Positions 39,587 to 47,595 of a stretch of DNA of 64,000 bases are shown here, one piece after another. The stretch's first letter is position 1; the number at the start of each line of letters is the position of its first letter. The stretch lies in IMG/VR virus record IMGVR_UViG_3300026521_000463, positions 1 to 64,000 of that record; one strand, written 5' to 3'. Origin of the DNA: a virus. Below the pieces are notes generated by a model. It had not been told where the DNA came from and ran no database searches. It saw only the letters and a list, made by a program, of their open reading frames with translations. Position numbers and translations under genes: made by a program.

Positions 39587-39860
39587 TCGCACTTCCTTTC
39601 GCTAATGCCCCACCACAATCTATAGGGTCGCCTATTCTCGCTAAAGGTTTACCTTCAGCAAACACACTACCACTTCCTGCTGCTATTGCTCTGCCGTGTG
39701 GTGGCGAAGGACAAGACCCTGAATGAGGTTCTAATGTATCTCCTTGTCTTGCGACAGGTTTTCCATTCACAAAAACACTACCTGCTCCAGCATTTATATT
39801 CGTTGTAGGAAAACATCCGTGTCCTGCACCAGCGTCACCTAATCTTGAAACAGGAGGCAT
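39570..39860 (-). CDS. PAAR-domain spike-tip protein
   Basis: 96 residues with PAAR repeats: MPPVSRLGDAGAGHG, INAGAGSVFVNGKPVARQGD and AAGSGSVFAEGKPLARIGD, with His/Cys residues (HGCF, HSGSC, IDCGG) to hold a metal ion. PAAR proteins cap the tail-spike trimer of myoviruses (T4 gp5.4) and T6SS VgrG, sharpening the tip that pierces the outer membrane. This is one of few structural genes in the window. Its DNA is more G+C-rich than its neighbours. Confidence 0.92.
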   Translation of the reverse strand: MPPVSRLGDAGAGHGCFPTTNINAGAGSVFVNGKPVARQGDTLEPHSGSCPSPPHGRAIAAGSGSVFAEGKPLARIGDPIDCGGALAKGSANVNAG

Positions 39861-40220
39861 TTATACCTCCACGAACCCAATGTGCTCAAACACATTGATT
39901 TTTTCAACTTTTTTATCATATTCAATCTCTTTACTAACTCTTTTACTGAATGAATATACAGGTGTAAGGTCGTGTCTTTTTAATTCTCTTTCTAAAATAG
40001 ACATAAAAAATGGCGCTCCGCCAATAAGCACTTTATCTACTCCATAAGTTATTGCCATAACTGATAAGTATTCTGCTCTTTTTATCATATCTTCAATTGT
40101 AGGTATTTCATCAAATGTTAGCATTGATTTAATTGTTTCTTTTTCTTGAGGTTCAAACACACCTGCTTCAATTTGTGATTGAGTAGCATTGTGCTGTGTA
40201 AGATTTAAAATGTTTTCCAT
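39861..40220 (-). CDS. conserved phage/plasmid-type hypothetical protein (119 aa)
   Basis: Starts with ILNLTQHNATQSQIEAGVFEP and continues through a helix into KVLIGGAPFFMSILERELK, TPVYSFSKRVSKE and VNVFEHIGFVEV-type ends (here KINVFEHIGF). This combination looks like a widespread uncharacterised Rossmann-like family in phages and mobile elements. No function is known to me. It ends one base before the PAAR gene. Confidence 0.65.
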   Translation of the reverse strand: MENILNLTQHNATQSQIEAGVFEPQEKETIKSMLTFDEIPTIEDMIKRAEYLSVMAITYGVDKVLIGGAPFFMSILERELKRHDLTPVYSFSKRVSKEIEYDKKVEKINVFEHIGFVEV

Positions 40221-40229
40221 AAAAACTCC

Positions 40230-40679
40230 TTATATATTAAATTTGATAATACTATCAACTGTATCTGAATGTAAAATAAATCCTGGCATTTTTTCAAAAT
40301 CTTTGATTTGTTTTCTGCATTTATAAACAATTCTTTTTATTCTTTTAATTGTATCTTCTTTATATTCATTATAAGTAACAACAGCATCAAAATAAACAAA
40401 TCCGTTTTCATCAATTTCTTCTATTTGAATTGAATATATATTATCTACTTCATTTAATAAAACTTTTTCAAATCTTCTTTTTGCTTCAATTATAACTGAT
40501 TTTGAAATCATATCTTTTTCAATAGCAAATGGATAAATACTATATGCTCCACTCATATAAGTTGAATATACATCGCTAAATCCACCTTTTCTGAAAGGTT
40601 CAACTATTTTATCCGTAAAAACTTTTTCAGTCATTTTATCAAGTTTTAAAAGTGTTTTTATAATTTCAATTTTATTCAT
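40230..40679 (-). CDS. hypothetical protein (149 aa)
   Basis: First gene of the long operon that includes PAAR and the phosphoesterases. Basic alpha/beta protein without recognised motif. Has the stereotyped leader. Confidence 0.65.
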   Translation of the reverse strand: MNKIEIIKTLLKLDKMTEKVFTDKIVEPFRKGGFSDVYSTYMSGAYSIYPFAIEKDMISKSVIIEAKRRFEKVLLNEVDNIYSIQIEEIDENGFVYFDAVVTYNEYKEDTIKRIKRIVYKCRKQIKDFEKMPGFILHSDTVDSIIKFNI

Positions 40680-40709
40680 GTGAATTCCTTTTTATGATTT
40701 TATATTATA

Positions 40710-40738
40710 ATTATATCATTTTAAAATAAAAAAGTCAA
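40710..40738 (-). promoter_or_regulatory. sigma70-type promoter
   Basis: TTGACT, 17 bp, TATAAT on the minus strand, ahead of the 149-residue gene. Confidence 0.85.
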
Positions 40739-40739
40739 G

Positions 40740-41057
40740 TTATCCTAACTGTTTTTCGTTTTGTTTTTCGTGTGCTGCTATCAATTTTTCATCTATCTCT
40801 TTTAATTCTTCAAGTGTAACTTCTTCATCAAATAATTCTTTCATTAAAATCTTAACATCCTCATTATCTGGACATAAATCACCAAGTTCTAATAATATCA
40901 TTTTACAAACCTTTACATTCATAATTGTTTCCATTTCAAATTCATCTGCTTCAAGAAACTCAATTTTTTCTTTAAGTCCAAAATGTAAAGTTTTTAATGC
41001 TTCAGTAACAGTTAAAACTTTTATTTTTATTATTTTATTTGATAATTCTATTTTCAT
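40740..41057 (-). CDS. hypothetical protein (105 aa)
   Basis: The start is set at MKIELSNK after AAAAGGAATCACATG; the longer frame starts inside the promoter. Acidic helical protein ending in AAHEKQNEKQLG. Transcribed alone. Unknown. Confidence 0.65.
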   Translation of the reverse strand: MKIELSNKIIKIKVLTVTEALKTLHFGLKEKIEFLEADEFEMETIMNVKVCKMILLELGDLCPDNEDVKILMKELFDEEVTLEELKEIDEKLIAAHEKQNEKQLG

Positions 41058-41087
41058 GTGATTCCTTTTCATTTTATTTATAATATA

Positions 41088-41116
41088 ATTATAACACAAA
41101 AAAGGATAAAAGTCAA
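41088..41116 (-). promoter_or_regulatory. sigma70-type promoter
   Basis: TTGACT, 17 bp, TATAAT on the minus strand, ahead of the 105-residue gene. Confidence 0.85.
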
Positions 41117-41122
41117 GAGATT

Positions 41123-41380
41123 CTAGATTGAATCTAATGAAATTCCTAATTCTTGTTCTAATTCATACTTTTTAATTATTTGCCATAAAGTATCTTTCAT
41201 TTTTAAAAAGTCATAATTTTTTACTAATGGCGCATTAACTTCAATACCTTCAACAATTTTATTTTCTGTTTCTTCAAGAGATTTTATATTTTGATGAAAA
41301 TAATCAATTTGTAAAAAATCTTTAATAAAAGCACCTTCAGATTCATTTTCAGAACAAACTAAATAATCTAATTTTAACAT
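41123..41380 (-). CDS. hypothetical protein (85 aa)
   Basis: Acidic small protein (SENESEGAFIKDFLQIDYF). Last gene of the operon with the primase-helicase and Cas4-like nuclease. Unknown. Confidence 0.6.
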   Translation of the reverse strand: MLKLDYLVCSENESEGAFIKDFLQIDYFHQNIKSLEETENKIVEGIEVNAPLVKNYDFLKMKDTLWQIIKKYELEQELGISLDSI

Positions 41381-41854
41381 TTATTTATCCTTAAAATAAT
41401 TACAAATTTCAGATTTTAATTTTTTGAAATCTTTATCACTCAATTTTATAGTCTTACTTTTTTTATCAAAATTTTTAGGTTTTGAAACTATTGCGGATGT
41501 TACATATCCATTACTTTTTGTAATAACAACATTTTCAAAAAATACATTGTAACCTATATTAAAAAGATATTCAGTGTTACCAAATAATTTTGCTTCAAGT
41601 AATCCAAGGTATTTATCTTCAATTTTACAATCACTTAAATCAATTGTGAATACTGACATTTCGCTCTCAGTAAATCCTAAATTATCTTGGACATTTTGTA
41701 AAAATCTTTTATTGACAAGAAAAGCAGTAAATGTTTCTTTATCACTTTCTTTATTTGTAACAATTTGTAACACTTCATAACCCCTACGGATATATGAAGC
41801 AATGTGATTTGCTAACTCTCTTGATGTTTTTGCTTGTATATCATAGATTAACAT
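41381..41854 (-). CDS. hypothetical protein (157 aa)
   Basis: Alpha/beta protein that abuts its downstream neighbour with no gap and follows the primase-helicase after one base. A beta-strand pattern (MLIYDIQAKTSRELANHIAS) opens it. No motif recognised; a replication accessory role is possible from context. Confidence 0.65.
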   Translation of the reverse strand: MLIYDIQAKTSRELANHIASYIRRGYEVLQIVTNKESDKETFTAFLVNKRFLQNVQDNLGFTESEMSVFTIDLSDCKIEDKYLGLLEAKLFGNTEYLFNIGYNVFFENVVITKSNGYVTSAIVSKPKNFDKKSKTIKLSDKDFKKLKSEICNYFKDK

Positions 41855-41855
41855 T

Positions 41856-44372
41856 TTAATCCTTTTTTAATTTGTTAAAAAATTTCATTATAAATGGACT
41901 CAATTTATATGACTTTCCGTATCTTTTATAACCTATCAATCTTAAAAATTTCTTAAATCTATCATTTTTTAGTTCTTTTTCAGAATATTTATCTTTCAAT
42001 TGTATTGACTTAAATTGACTAAGCAATTCTAAGTTGTGAATATAACTTTTATTTAAGTTATTTGCTAAACTATATGAAATAAGATTTTTTATATTATCGT
42101 TTAAGAACATTTTAAGGTAATTGAACTTCATAAGAATTTTTTTATCTCTTTTACTTATATTTAATAATTCAATTATTTCATCTTTATCAAGTTCTACAAA
42201 AATTTTATTGATAGAATTATAAAATTCATTATAATCCGTTTCAAGTTTTAAGTCAAATTCAAAAGTTGATAAATCTTTTAACACTTCAATTTTTTCTTTG
42301 AATTCTTTTTCTTCTTCTTGTTTCAGTGTTTCTCTAATCTGTTTTAAATCATATTTTTTAGTCAATGTATCTATTTCAATAGTTTCATTTTCAAACTGTT
42401 CTTTTAATAAAATCTTAAAAGTTAAAAGTGGATTGGTATTAAATAAATTTTCCATATAAATTTTTTTAAGAGTCCATTTACCAAACTTGCTAAGTTTTAA
42501 ATTAGCATAAGAATCAAATTCAACGAATAAGGAATTTTTTACAAGATATTTATCAAGTTTTTTAACAATATCACTTTCTAATTCTTCGTAGTCAATAATT
42601 CTATTATATCGTTTATTTTTAAGGTAAAAATGAATGTTTTTTGCTTGTCTATTTCTTTTTACTTGCTGTAATGAATTTATAACACTTCCTGTCCCATCTG
42701 AAAAATGAAAATGATGAAATGAATGATTTAATATATTTATTCCTACGGTTATTGTAGGTGTATATATTAACAAATCCCATTCTTCGTGCTTTTCTTTTTT
42801 AAAAAATTCACTATAATCCTCATCTGTTTCACTTGTAATGCAAACGACTTTAAAATCGTTTTCAAAAATTTTTTTAATGACCTTAGCATAACTTTTATTT
42901 GTAGTTGATAAAGTAACTTTTCCATTTTTGTTTTTTAAGGTTGATTCAATAGTATAAATAAACTCATCTAATTCCCTATAAACATAAAGATTTGTCTTAT
43001 CTCTATAAAGATTTTCGTAGTATTCAATCTTTTTTCTTTTAACAAATTCAACCTCTATTCCTGTTAAAAAAGCATCCATAATCAATAAAGGTTTTTTGAA
43101 ATTTTGTAAGATATAAAAAAATTTAAGATTATTATAGTTACCATAATCGCCTAAATTAGATTGACTATGCTCAACAAGAGATAAAAATTCATCAACTATA
43201 AAAAAGTCAAATTGCTTTAAATCATATTTATACAATGATTCAAATTGACAAATTAAACTATCTCCCTCAAAATACTTATCTTGATTGTATAATTTAAAAT
43301 GAGGAAATTTTTCCTTATATTCTCTTGCAAGTGTTACTCTGTTTGTAATGATTAAACATTTTTTATCTTTTTCTAAATGTTTTATGAAATTTGTCTTACC
43401 TGTCCCCATTGCTGATTTTACAAAAATAACTTTATCATCTTCTAATTCTATTTTACCAAAAGTATCTTCAATTTTATCTATATCAATATATCTTTGATTA
43501 AATACTTTTTTATTTTGAATAGGTGCGAATATCTTATCTTGAAATTCATTTAAAATTCTTTTTTGATTGTATTCTTTAAATTCTTTTGTATTTTTTATCA
43601 AATCAAAAATTGAAAATGATTTTGCTTTGTTAAAATGATGGCAAAATTGAGGTGAATTTTTATAAATAAAATATCCACCTTTTGTTTTTTCTTTTGGGTG
43701 CTGTAAATTTATCAAGTCCTCTTTTTCAGATTTTATATTAAAACCTAAATTTTCATAAGTTCTTAGACATAATGATAATAAACTATTATCAAAATTTGAA
43801 ACATCAATTTTACTTTCTTCATAATAAAAGTCTAAAACATTGCCACCCTTAAAGGTTATGATTTCATTTTCTTTAAAAGTTGGTGCTTGAACTGAACTTA
43901 TTCTTATTGATGAATAATCAACCTTACAATAATCATTTATTAACTGATTTATATAATCTAATGCCTTCGTTCTGCTAATAAAATTATTATTTCCTATAAA
44001 TTCTATAACACCTTTCATATTGAAGTTATCAACACCATTATAACTTCTACTTTCCCACAGTGAAAAATTAAAATTATTTTTTTGTAAGATTTCAATGATA
44101 TAATCACGATTAAAAGCATTTTTAATTTCATCAAAATCTACAATTATAAAACTAAATTCTTTACATAAAAATTTTTCCATTTCATAATTGTTTCTTTTTG
44201 AAATTGTTCCATTTTCTGAAAATTTAAAACATCCGTTTAATAACCAAAATTCTGAATTAACTTTATAAAAATATTCTAAAGGAATATCCTTAGTATAAAA
44301 TAAAAATTCATTATCTTCGTTACCTAACGGGTGCTTACCTATTCCTTCAGACTTGAAGAATGATAATAACAT
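41856..44372 (-). CDS. probable primase-helicase: AEP-like N-terminus and UL9-like SF2 helicase
   Basis: 838 residues. The N-terminal ~200 contain FIIVDFDEI (possible catalytic D-x-D), a GVIEF strand and RISSVQAPTF, which resemble archaeo-eukaryotic primases. Residues ~300-620 are an SF2 helicase of the origin-binding-protein (herpes UL9) type: VKSAMGTGKTN (Walker A), FFIVDEFLSLVEH (Walker B), TLSTTNKS, YTPTITVGINI (motif V) and QQVKRNRQ (motif VI). The C-terminal ~200 are helical and basic. It may initiate replication. It shares an operon with a Cas4-like nuclease and a DsbA-like protein. The primase part is less certain than the helicase. Confidence 0.7.
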   Translation of the reverse strand: MLLSFFKSEGIGKHPLGNEDNEFLFYTKDIPLEYFYKVNSEFWLLNGCFKFSENGTISKRNNYEMEKFLCKEFSFIIVDFDEIKNAFNRDYIIEILQKNNFNFSLWESRSYNGVDNFNMKGVIEFIGNNNFISRTKALDYINQLINDYCKVDYSSIRISSVQAPTFKENEIITFKGGNVLDFYYEESKIDVSNFDNSLLSLCLRTYENLGFNIKSEKEDLINLQHPKEKTKGGYFIYKNSPQFCHHFNKAKSFSIFDLIKNTKEFKEYNQKRILNEFQDKIFAPIQNKKVFNQRYIDIDKIEDTFGKIELEDDKVIFVKSAMGTGKTNFIKHLEKDKKCLIITNRVTLAREYKEKFPHFKLYNQDKYFEGDSLICQFESLYKYDLKQFDFFIVDEFLSLVEHSQSNLGDYGNYNNLKFFYILQNFKKPLLIMDAFLTGIEVEFVKRKKIEYYENLYRDKTNLYVYRELDEFIYTIESTLKNKNGKVTLSTTNKSYAKVIKKIFENDFKVVCITSETDEDYSEFFKKEKHEEWDLLIYTPTITVGINILNHSFHHFHFSDGTGSVINSLQQVKRNRQAKNIHFYLKNKRYNRIIDYEELESDIVKKLDKYLVKNSLFVEFDSYANLKLSKFGKWTLKKIYMENLFNTNPLLTFKILLKEQFENETIEIDTLTKKYDLKQIRETLKQEEEKEFKEKIEVLKDLSTFEFDLKLETDYNEFYNSINKIFVELDKDEIIELLNISKRDKKILMKFNYLKMFLNDNIKNLISYSLANNLNKSYIHNLELLSQFKSIQLKDKYSEKELKNDRFKKFLRLIGYKRYGKSYKLSPFIMKFFNKLKKD

Positions 44373-44381
44373 TTTTTCTCC

Positions 44382-45131
44382 TTAAAATATATCCAACTCC
44401 ATTTCAGGAGTATCAGCATTCCCATCACATATATTATGCTCAAAATAAGGACACCAATTACAAAAAGTATCTTTTTTAGGAAATGACGACGACATTTCAA
44501 TCATTTCAATAATTTTTTTGACTTCATTTTGAATTTTTTCTTTTTCAGATTTGTCAAATTCAAATGAAATACTTTTATTATGCTCGATAAAATCAAAATA
44601 AAGTTTTGCTTTTTCGGCAGGAAATAGTGATAATGCGACAAGATAGTAGATATATAACTGAATTTTATCTTGATTCTCATTGAATTTTCCTGACTTGTGG
44701 TCTATGATATATACTATCTTTTCATCTTCGTCATAAAACATCAAATCTATAAACCCTATAATATCAGAATCATAGTTATAATCTTTAACTTCTAATGTAT
44801 CAATATCAAGTCCGAATCCTTTTTCAATATATAAATTTTCTTTTGTTTTATAGTATTGAATGTTATCATTTTTTAAGATTTTTTTAAGTTGTTTAAACAA
44901 CTTAGATTTTTCTTCATCATTATAAACCTTAAATTCAAAATCAGCAATTTTTTTGATTTCATCTTTCAAATAAAGTTCTATTCCTTTATGTAAAAACGAA
45001 CCTTTTTCTAAACTCTTATTCATTACAAACGGAGTTTTGATTTTATCTATATATTGAAGTTTGAACCTATAAGGACAATTCTTATAAGTGTTTATTTTTG
45101 AATAACTATAAGGTGAAAATTTTAAATTCAT
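44382..45131 (-). CDS. Cas4/RecB-like PD-(D/E)XK nuclease with Fe-S cysteines
   Basis: 249 residues with RecB-family motifs: YSYSKINTYKNCPYRF (C19), H48 in SFLHKG, D129 in IIGFIDLMF, D144-x-K146 in IIDHKSGK and Q158 in QLYIYYL. Three further cysteines, C224, C227 and C235 (FCNWCPYFEHNIC), complete a four-Cys 4Fe-4S site as in Cas4 and AddB. Cas4-like proteins occur in Campylobacter phages. A 5'-3' DNA exonuclease role in recombination or replication is likely. It sits between the DsbA-like and primase-helicase genes. Confidence 0.85.
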   Translation of the reverse strand: MNLKFSPYSYSKINTYKNCPYRFKLQYIDKIKTPFVMNKSLEKGSFLHKGIELYLKDEIKKIADFEFKVYNDEEKSKLFKQLKKILKNDNIQYYKTKENLYIEKGFGLDIDTLEVKDYNYDSDIIGFIDLMFYDEDEKIVYIIDHKSGKFNENQDKIQLYIYYLVALSLFPAEKAKLYFDFIEHNKSISFEFDKSEKEKIQNEVKKIIEMIEMSSSFPKKDTFCNWCPYFEHNICDGNADTPEMELDIF

Positions 45132-45134
45132 TTT

Positions 45135-45437
45135 TTATTCACCTAAAAGTTTATTTGCTAAATTTTGGACATTGTCATCTTCTTCAAATCTTCTCGCGAA
45201 TAATTCTGCTTCACTATCAATAGGTTTTAATTGTTCTTTTATTTTTTGTTTAATCATTGATAACGCTTTATTAAAATTTTTAACCGTAATACCTTCATCT
45301 TTCAATTCATCTTTAATTGCTTTAATATCCATTTTTAAGTCTTTGATTTCATTTTCAAGACTTAACACCCTAATTGCTCCACTTATTGCTTTTTGAATAT
45401 CTTCTTCTTCCGTTGAAACTATTTTTTCTTCAATCAT
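45135..45437 (-). CDS. DsbA/GapR-like small DNA-binding protein
   Basis: 100 residues. Central coiled-coil and ending resemble T4 DsbA (dsDNA-binding protein) and the related GapR/DUF2312 fold: LKMDIKAIKDELKDEGITVK followed by FNKALSMIKQKIKEQ and an acidic tail. T4 DsbA binds dsDNA near late promoters. It leads the primase-helicase operon. Assignment by pattern only. Confidence 0.5.
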   Translation of the reverse strand: MIEEKIVSTEEEDIQKAISGAIRVLSLENEIKDLKMDIKAIKDELKDEGITVKNFNKALSMIKQKIKEQLKPIDSEAELFARRFEEDDNVQNLANKLLGE

Positions 45438-45459
45438 TATTATCTCCTTAGATTTAATT

Positions 45460-45488
45460 TATAAATAACATTATAATTATATTATAAT
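45460..45488 (+). promoter_or_regulatory. divergent promoter region with T4-late-like TATAAATA
   Basis: On the plus strand TATAAATA (45460-45467), the T4 late-promoter consensus, is followed by TTATAATTATATTATAA (45471-45487). The latter 17 bases recur upstream of the only other plus-strand gene. No TTGAC -35 exists for either strand. Confidence 0.5.
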
Positions 45489-45533
45489 ACCATTCATAAA
45501 TTAACTCTATTAAATAAATTTAAAAGGACACTT

Positions 45534-46025
45534 ATGTCTTATGGTAACATTTATCTAAAATTAAAAAACCAATACAAACATTTAACATCTACTTCAAAAG
45601 TAAAAAATCATCATACTACAACCAAAAAAACAAAAAGAGGTCATCTTTATGGCGATTTTGTTCCTGTAAATGAAGACAAATTTATTATAGTTAAAAACAA
45701 ACAAAATGGCGGAAAAATAAAATATCGCTCTTCTTGGGAAAAGAAATTCCTTGAATGGTGCGATGCTAATCCCAATGTTACTAAAATAATATCTGAAGGT
45801 ATAAAAATACCTTATTATTTTGATGGAAAAGAGAGAAATTATTATCCTGATTTTGTTATAAATTTTAAAAATGAAGTTTTACTTCTTGAAATAAAACCAG
45901 CAAGTCAAGTTGATGACCCTATAAACATTGCTAAATTTGAAGCAGCAAAAAAATTTGCTGAATCAAGAAAAATAAAGTTTTTAATTCTTACAGAAAATGA
46001 ATTAAAAAATCTTATTAAATCATAG
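45534..46025 (+). CDS. T4 gp4-like head-completion nuclease
   Basis: 163 residues on the plus strand. The core reads KYRSSWEKKFLEW (64-75), then KIPYYFDGKERNYYPDFVI with D106 and LLLEIKP with E119-x-K121. This is the TnsA-like PD-(D/E)XK pattern of T4 gp4 (also called gp50), a virion protein that finishes heads and trims or protects DNA ends before tail joining. The N-terminal 50 residues are basic. Being a late gene on the opposite strand with TATAAATA upstream fits T4 biology. Ribosome site AAAAGGACACTT. Confidence 0.85.
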   Translation: MSYGNIYLKLKNQYKHLTSTSKVKNHHTTTKKTKRGHLYGDFVPVNEDKFIIVKNKQNGGKIKYRSSWEKKFLEWCDANPNVTKIISEGIKIPYYFDGKERNYYPDFVINFKNEVLLLEIKPASQVDDPINIAKFEAAKKFAESRKIKFLILTENELKNLIKS

Positions 46026-46214
46026 CATTGCTAAATTACCTTCAACCATAACATCCATTGTTTGAGTTGAACTTTGAGCATCATTTAACGATGTTAAATT
46101 AGGTGTTCTTTGTTTTCCATTTTCAGTCGTTTTTGCTATATTTAATCCACATTTCGGGCATACCATAGCATTGCCCATATCCTTCATAACAGATTTACAT
46201 CTTGGACATATCAT
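46020..46214 (-). CDS. zinc-ribbon protein (64 aa)
   Basis: Begins MICPRCKSVMKDMGNAMVC-PKCG: a four-Cys zinc ribbon (CxxC...CxxC), then a polar tail. The 59-residue gene 270 bases upstream has the same layout, so they are paralogues. Such ribbons bind nucleic acid or an RNA polymerase subunit. It overlaps the end of the plus-strand gp4-like gene by 6 bases (convergent). Confidence 0.7.
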   Translation of the reverse strand: MICPRCKSVMKDMGNAMVCPKCGLNIAKTTENGKQRTPNLTSLNDAQSSTQTMDVMVEGNLAML

Positions 46215-46453
46215 CCTAACTCCTTTATAAAGTTTTTAACTTTGTCTTTAAATTCATTTTTTTTGACACTTGAAACAGTATCAATTGAAAAACCTATAAT
46301 TTCATTTTCATAAGTTTTTAATTTACAATCATAAACTTCTTCAAAATGTTCCGAAATTTTTTCAGCAATTTCAAACATTTTTTCTTCATTTTCATTAAAA
46401 CCTATAAAAATTTCTGCTATATTCATTCTTTCTAATATATTTTTTAAAGACAT
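46211..46453 (-). CDS. hypothetical protein (80 aa)
   Basis: Small acidic alpha/beta protein between two zinc-ribbon genes and coupled to the second by a 4-base overlap. Unknown. Confidence 0.6.
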   Translation of the reverse strand: MSLKNILERMNIAEIFIGFNENEEKMFEIAEKISEHFEEVYDCKLKTYENEIIGFSIDTVSSVKKNEFKDKVKNFIKELG

Positions 46454-46486
46454 TTTATTCCTTTTTAAATGGTAACTACTTCATAA

Positions 46487-46666
46487 TTAAGCAAAAGTGC
46501 CTAATTCAAACTTTTTACCTTGTCTAAGATTATCAACCTTTTCATTTTTTATTTTTTTATTTTTAAAGTCAATCTCAGCACCAACATTAAAACCACAAGC
46601 AGGACAGGTCATTATGTTACCATTAGGAAACATTTCTGTCTTACATTTAGGACATTTTAAATTCAT
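46487..46666 (-). CDS. zinc-ribbon protein (59 aa), paralogue of the next ribbon gene
   Basis: Short frame with an AAAGGTTTAAA site. Starts MNLKCPKCKTEMFPNGNIMTC followed by PACGF, a C4 zinc ribbon nearly superimposable on the 64-residue protein downstream, then a basic tail ending ELGTFA. A plus-strand frame over the same bases is its shadow. Confidence 0.7.
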   Translation of the reverse strand: MNLKCPKCKTEMFPNGNIMTCPACGFNVGAEIDFKNKKIKNEKVDNLRQGKKFELGTFA

Positions 46667-46677
46667 TTTAAACCTTT

Positions 46678-47487
46678 TTAATTATTTAAAACAATTGCAT
46701 CCTTGCTTGAATTATTTTCATTTAATTTCTTAACTATATCTTTAATTGTCGTTTGAGAACATTCACATTTTACAAATTCAGTTGAAATGACTTTTTTGCC
46801 ACCTAAATTTTTTGTTATATTACTTGTAAAATTAAAATAAACAGTATTGTCATCATTTATTTTAATGTTATAAACATTATCAAGATTTATAAATCTGTTC
46901 CCTACTTTTACCCATCTACCATCACTTGTCAATTTAGTAACAAATTCATACAATTCTTTTGAATCCTTAAAATTTTCAATTTCATAACTTGGTCTAACAT
47001 TTTCAACATTTTCTTTATTAGACTCAGTATTTTTAAAATTTAAAATTACACTCAACCTATCAAAATCATATACTATATTATTGATATTCTCAGAATTGTA
47101 GAAATTATTATCTCTTTCTATCCACATTTTTTCTCCTTTTAAGTATTCAATTATTCTTTCATTTTGTCCAGAAACTTTGATATTATAGTTTAAAAATTTA
47201 CTATAAATTCTTTTTTTAGATAAACTTGTCATAAAACAATAATCACCTTTATCTTCATAAAAAGTAATTTTAATAATCTTTTTAAGATTTACATATAATT
47301 TATCGTCAATTTTAAAAAATTGCGATAACTCGTCCTCACTAAAATTATCAAATTGTTTCTGAATATAAATATCTTCGCCCCTAATGTTTATCATTACATC
47401 AAGAGTTGCAGACCACTTATCCCCAAAATGTGTTATCTTGAGAATTTTATCTTTGTTATAAAACTCATTATCCGTCGCTAATTTCAT
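46678..47487 (-). CDS. four-module repeat protein (269 aa)
   Basis: The sequence can be divided into four ~60-65-residue modules, each with an F-Y/I-N-x(4-5)-I-x-x-I core: NEFYNKDKILKI, KLYVNLKKIIKI, NNFYNSENINNI and NRFINLDNVYNI, each followed by beta strands and a helix. Modules 3 and 4 also share a W before the core (MWIE, RWVK). This points to internal duplication. No outside family recognised. First gene of the zinc-ribbon operon. Confidence 0.65.
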   Translation of the reverse strand: MKLATDNEFYNKDKILKITHFGDKWSATLDVMINIRGEDIYIQKQFDNFSEDELSQFFKIDDKLYVNLKKIIKITFYEDKGDYCFMTSLSKKRIYSKFLNYNIKVSGQNERIIEYLKGEKMWIERDNNFYNSENINNIVYDFDRLSVILNFKNTESNKENVENVRPSYEIENFKDSKELYEFVTKLTSDGRWVKVGNRFINLDNVYNIKINDDNTVYFNFTSNITKNLGGKKVISTEFVKCECSQTTIKDIVKKLNENNSSKDAIVLNN

Positions 47488-47560
47488 TTAATCTCTCCTT
47501 ATTTTTACTCGTTATTATTTAAAATAATCTGTTATAAGTTTTGATTAAATGAACTATATA

Positions 47561-47589
47561 ATTATAACAGAATTATTTTAAATTGTCAA
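47561..47589 (-). promoter_or_regulatory. sigma70-type promoter
   Basis: TTGACA, 17 bp, TATAAT on the minus strand, with an unusually long leader of about 70 bases before the repeat-protein gene. Confidence 0.8.
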
Positions 47590-47595
47590 TAGTTT

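Noticed and set aside
39372-39726. Plus-strand open frames opposite the phosphoesterase and PAAR genes
   Set aside because: They are antisense to strongly supported genes with catalytic or repeat motifs and have no translation signals.
44382-45131. Genuine CRISPR adaptation module
   Set aside because: No cas1 or cas2 homologue and no array nearby; neighbours are replication genes, so only a Cas4-like nuclease is called.
46497-46733. Plus-strand open frame of 78 codons
   Set aside because: It is the shadow of the small zinc-ribbon gene at 46487-46666, which has a ribosome site and clear CxxC pairs.
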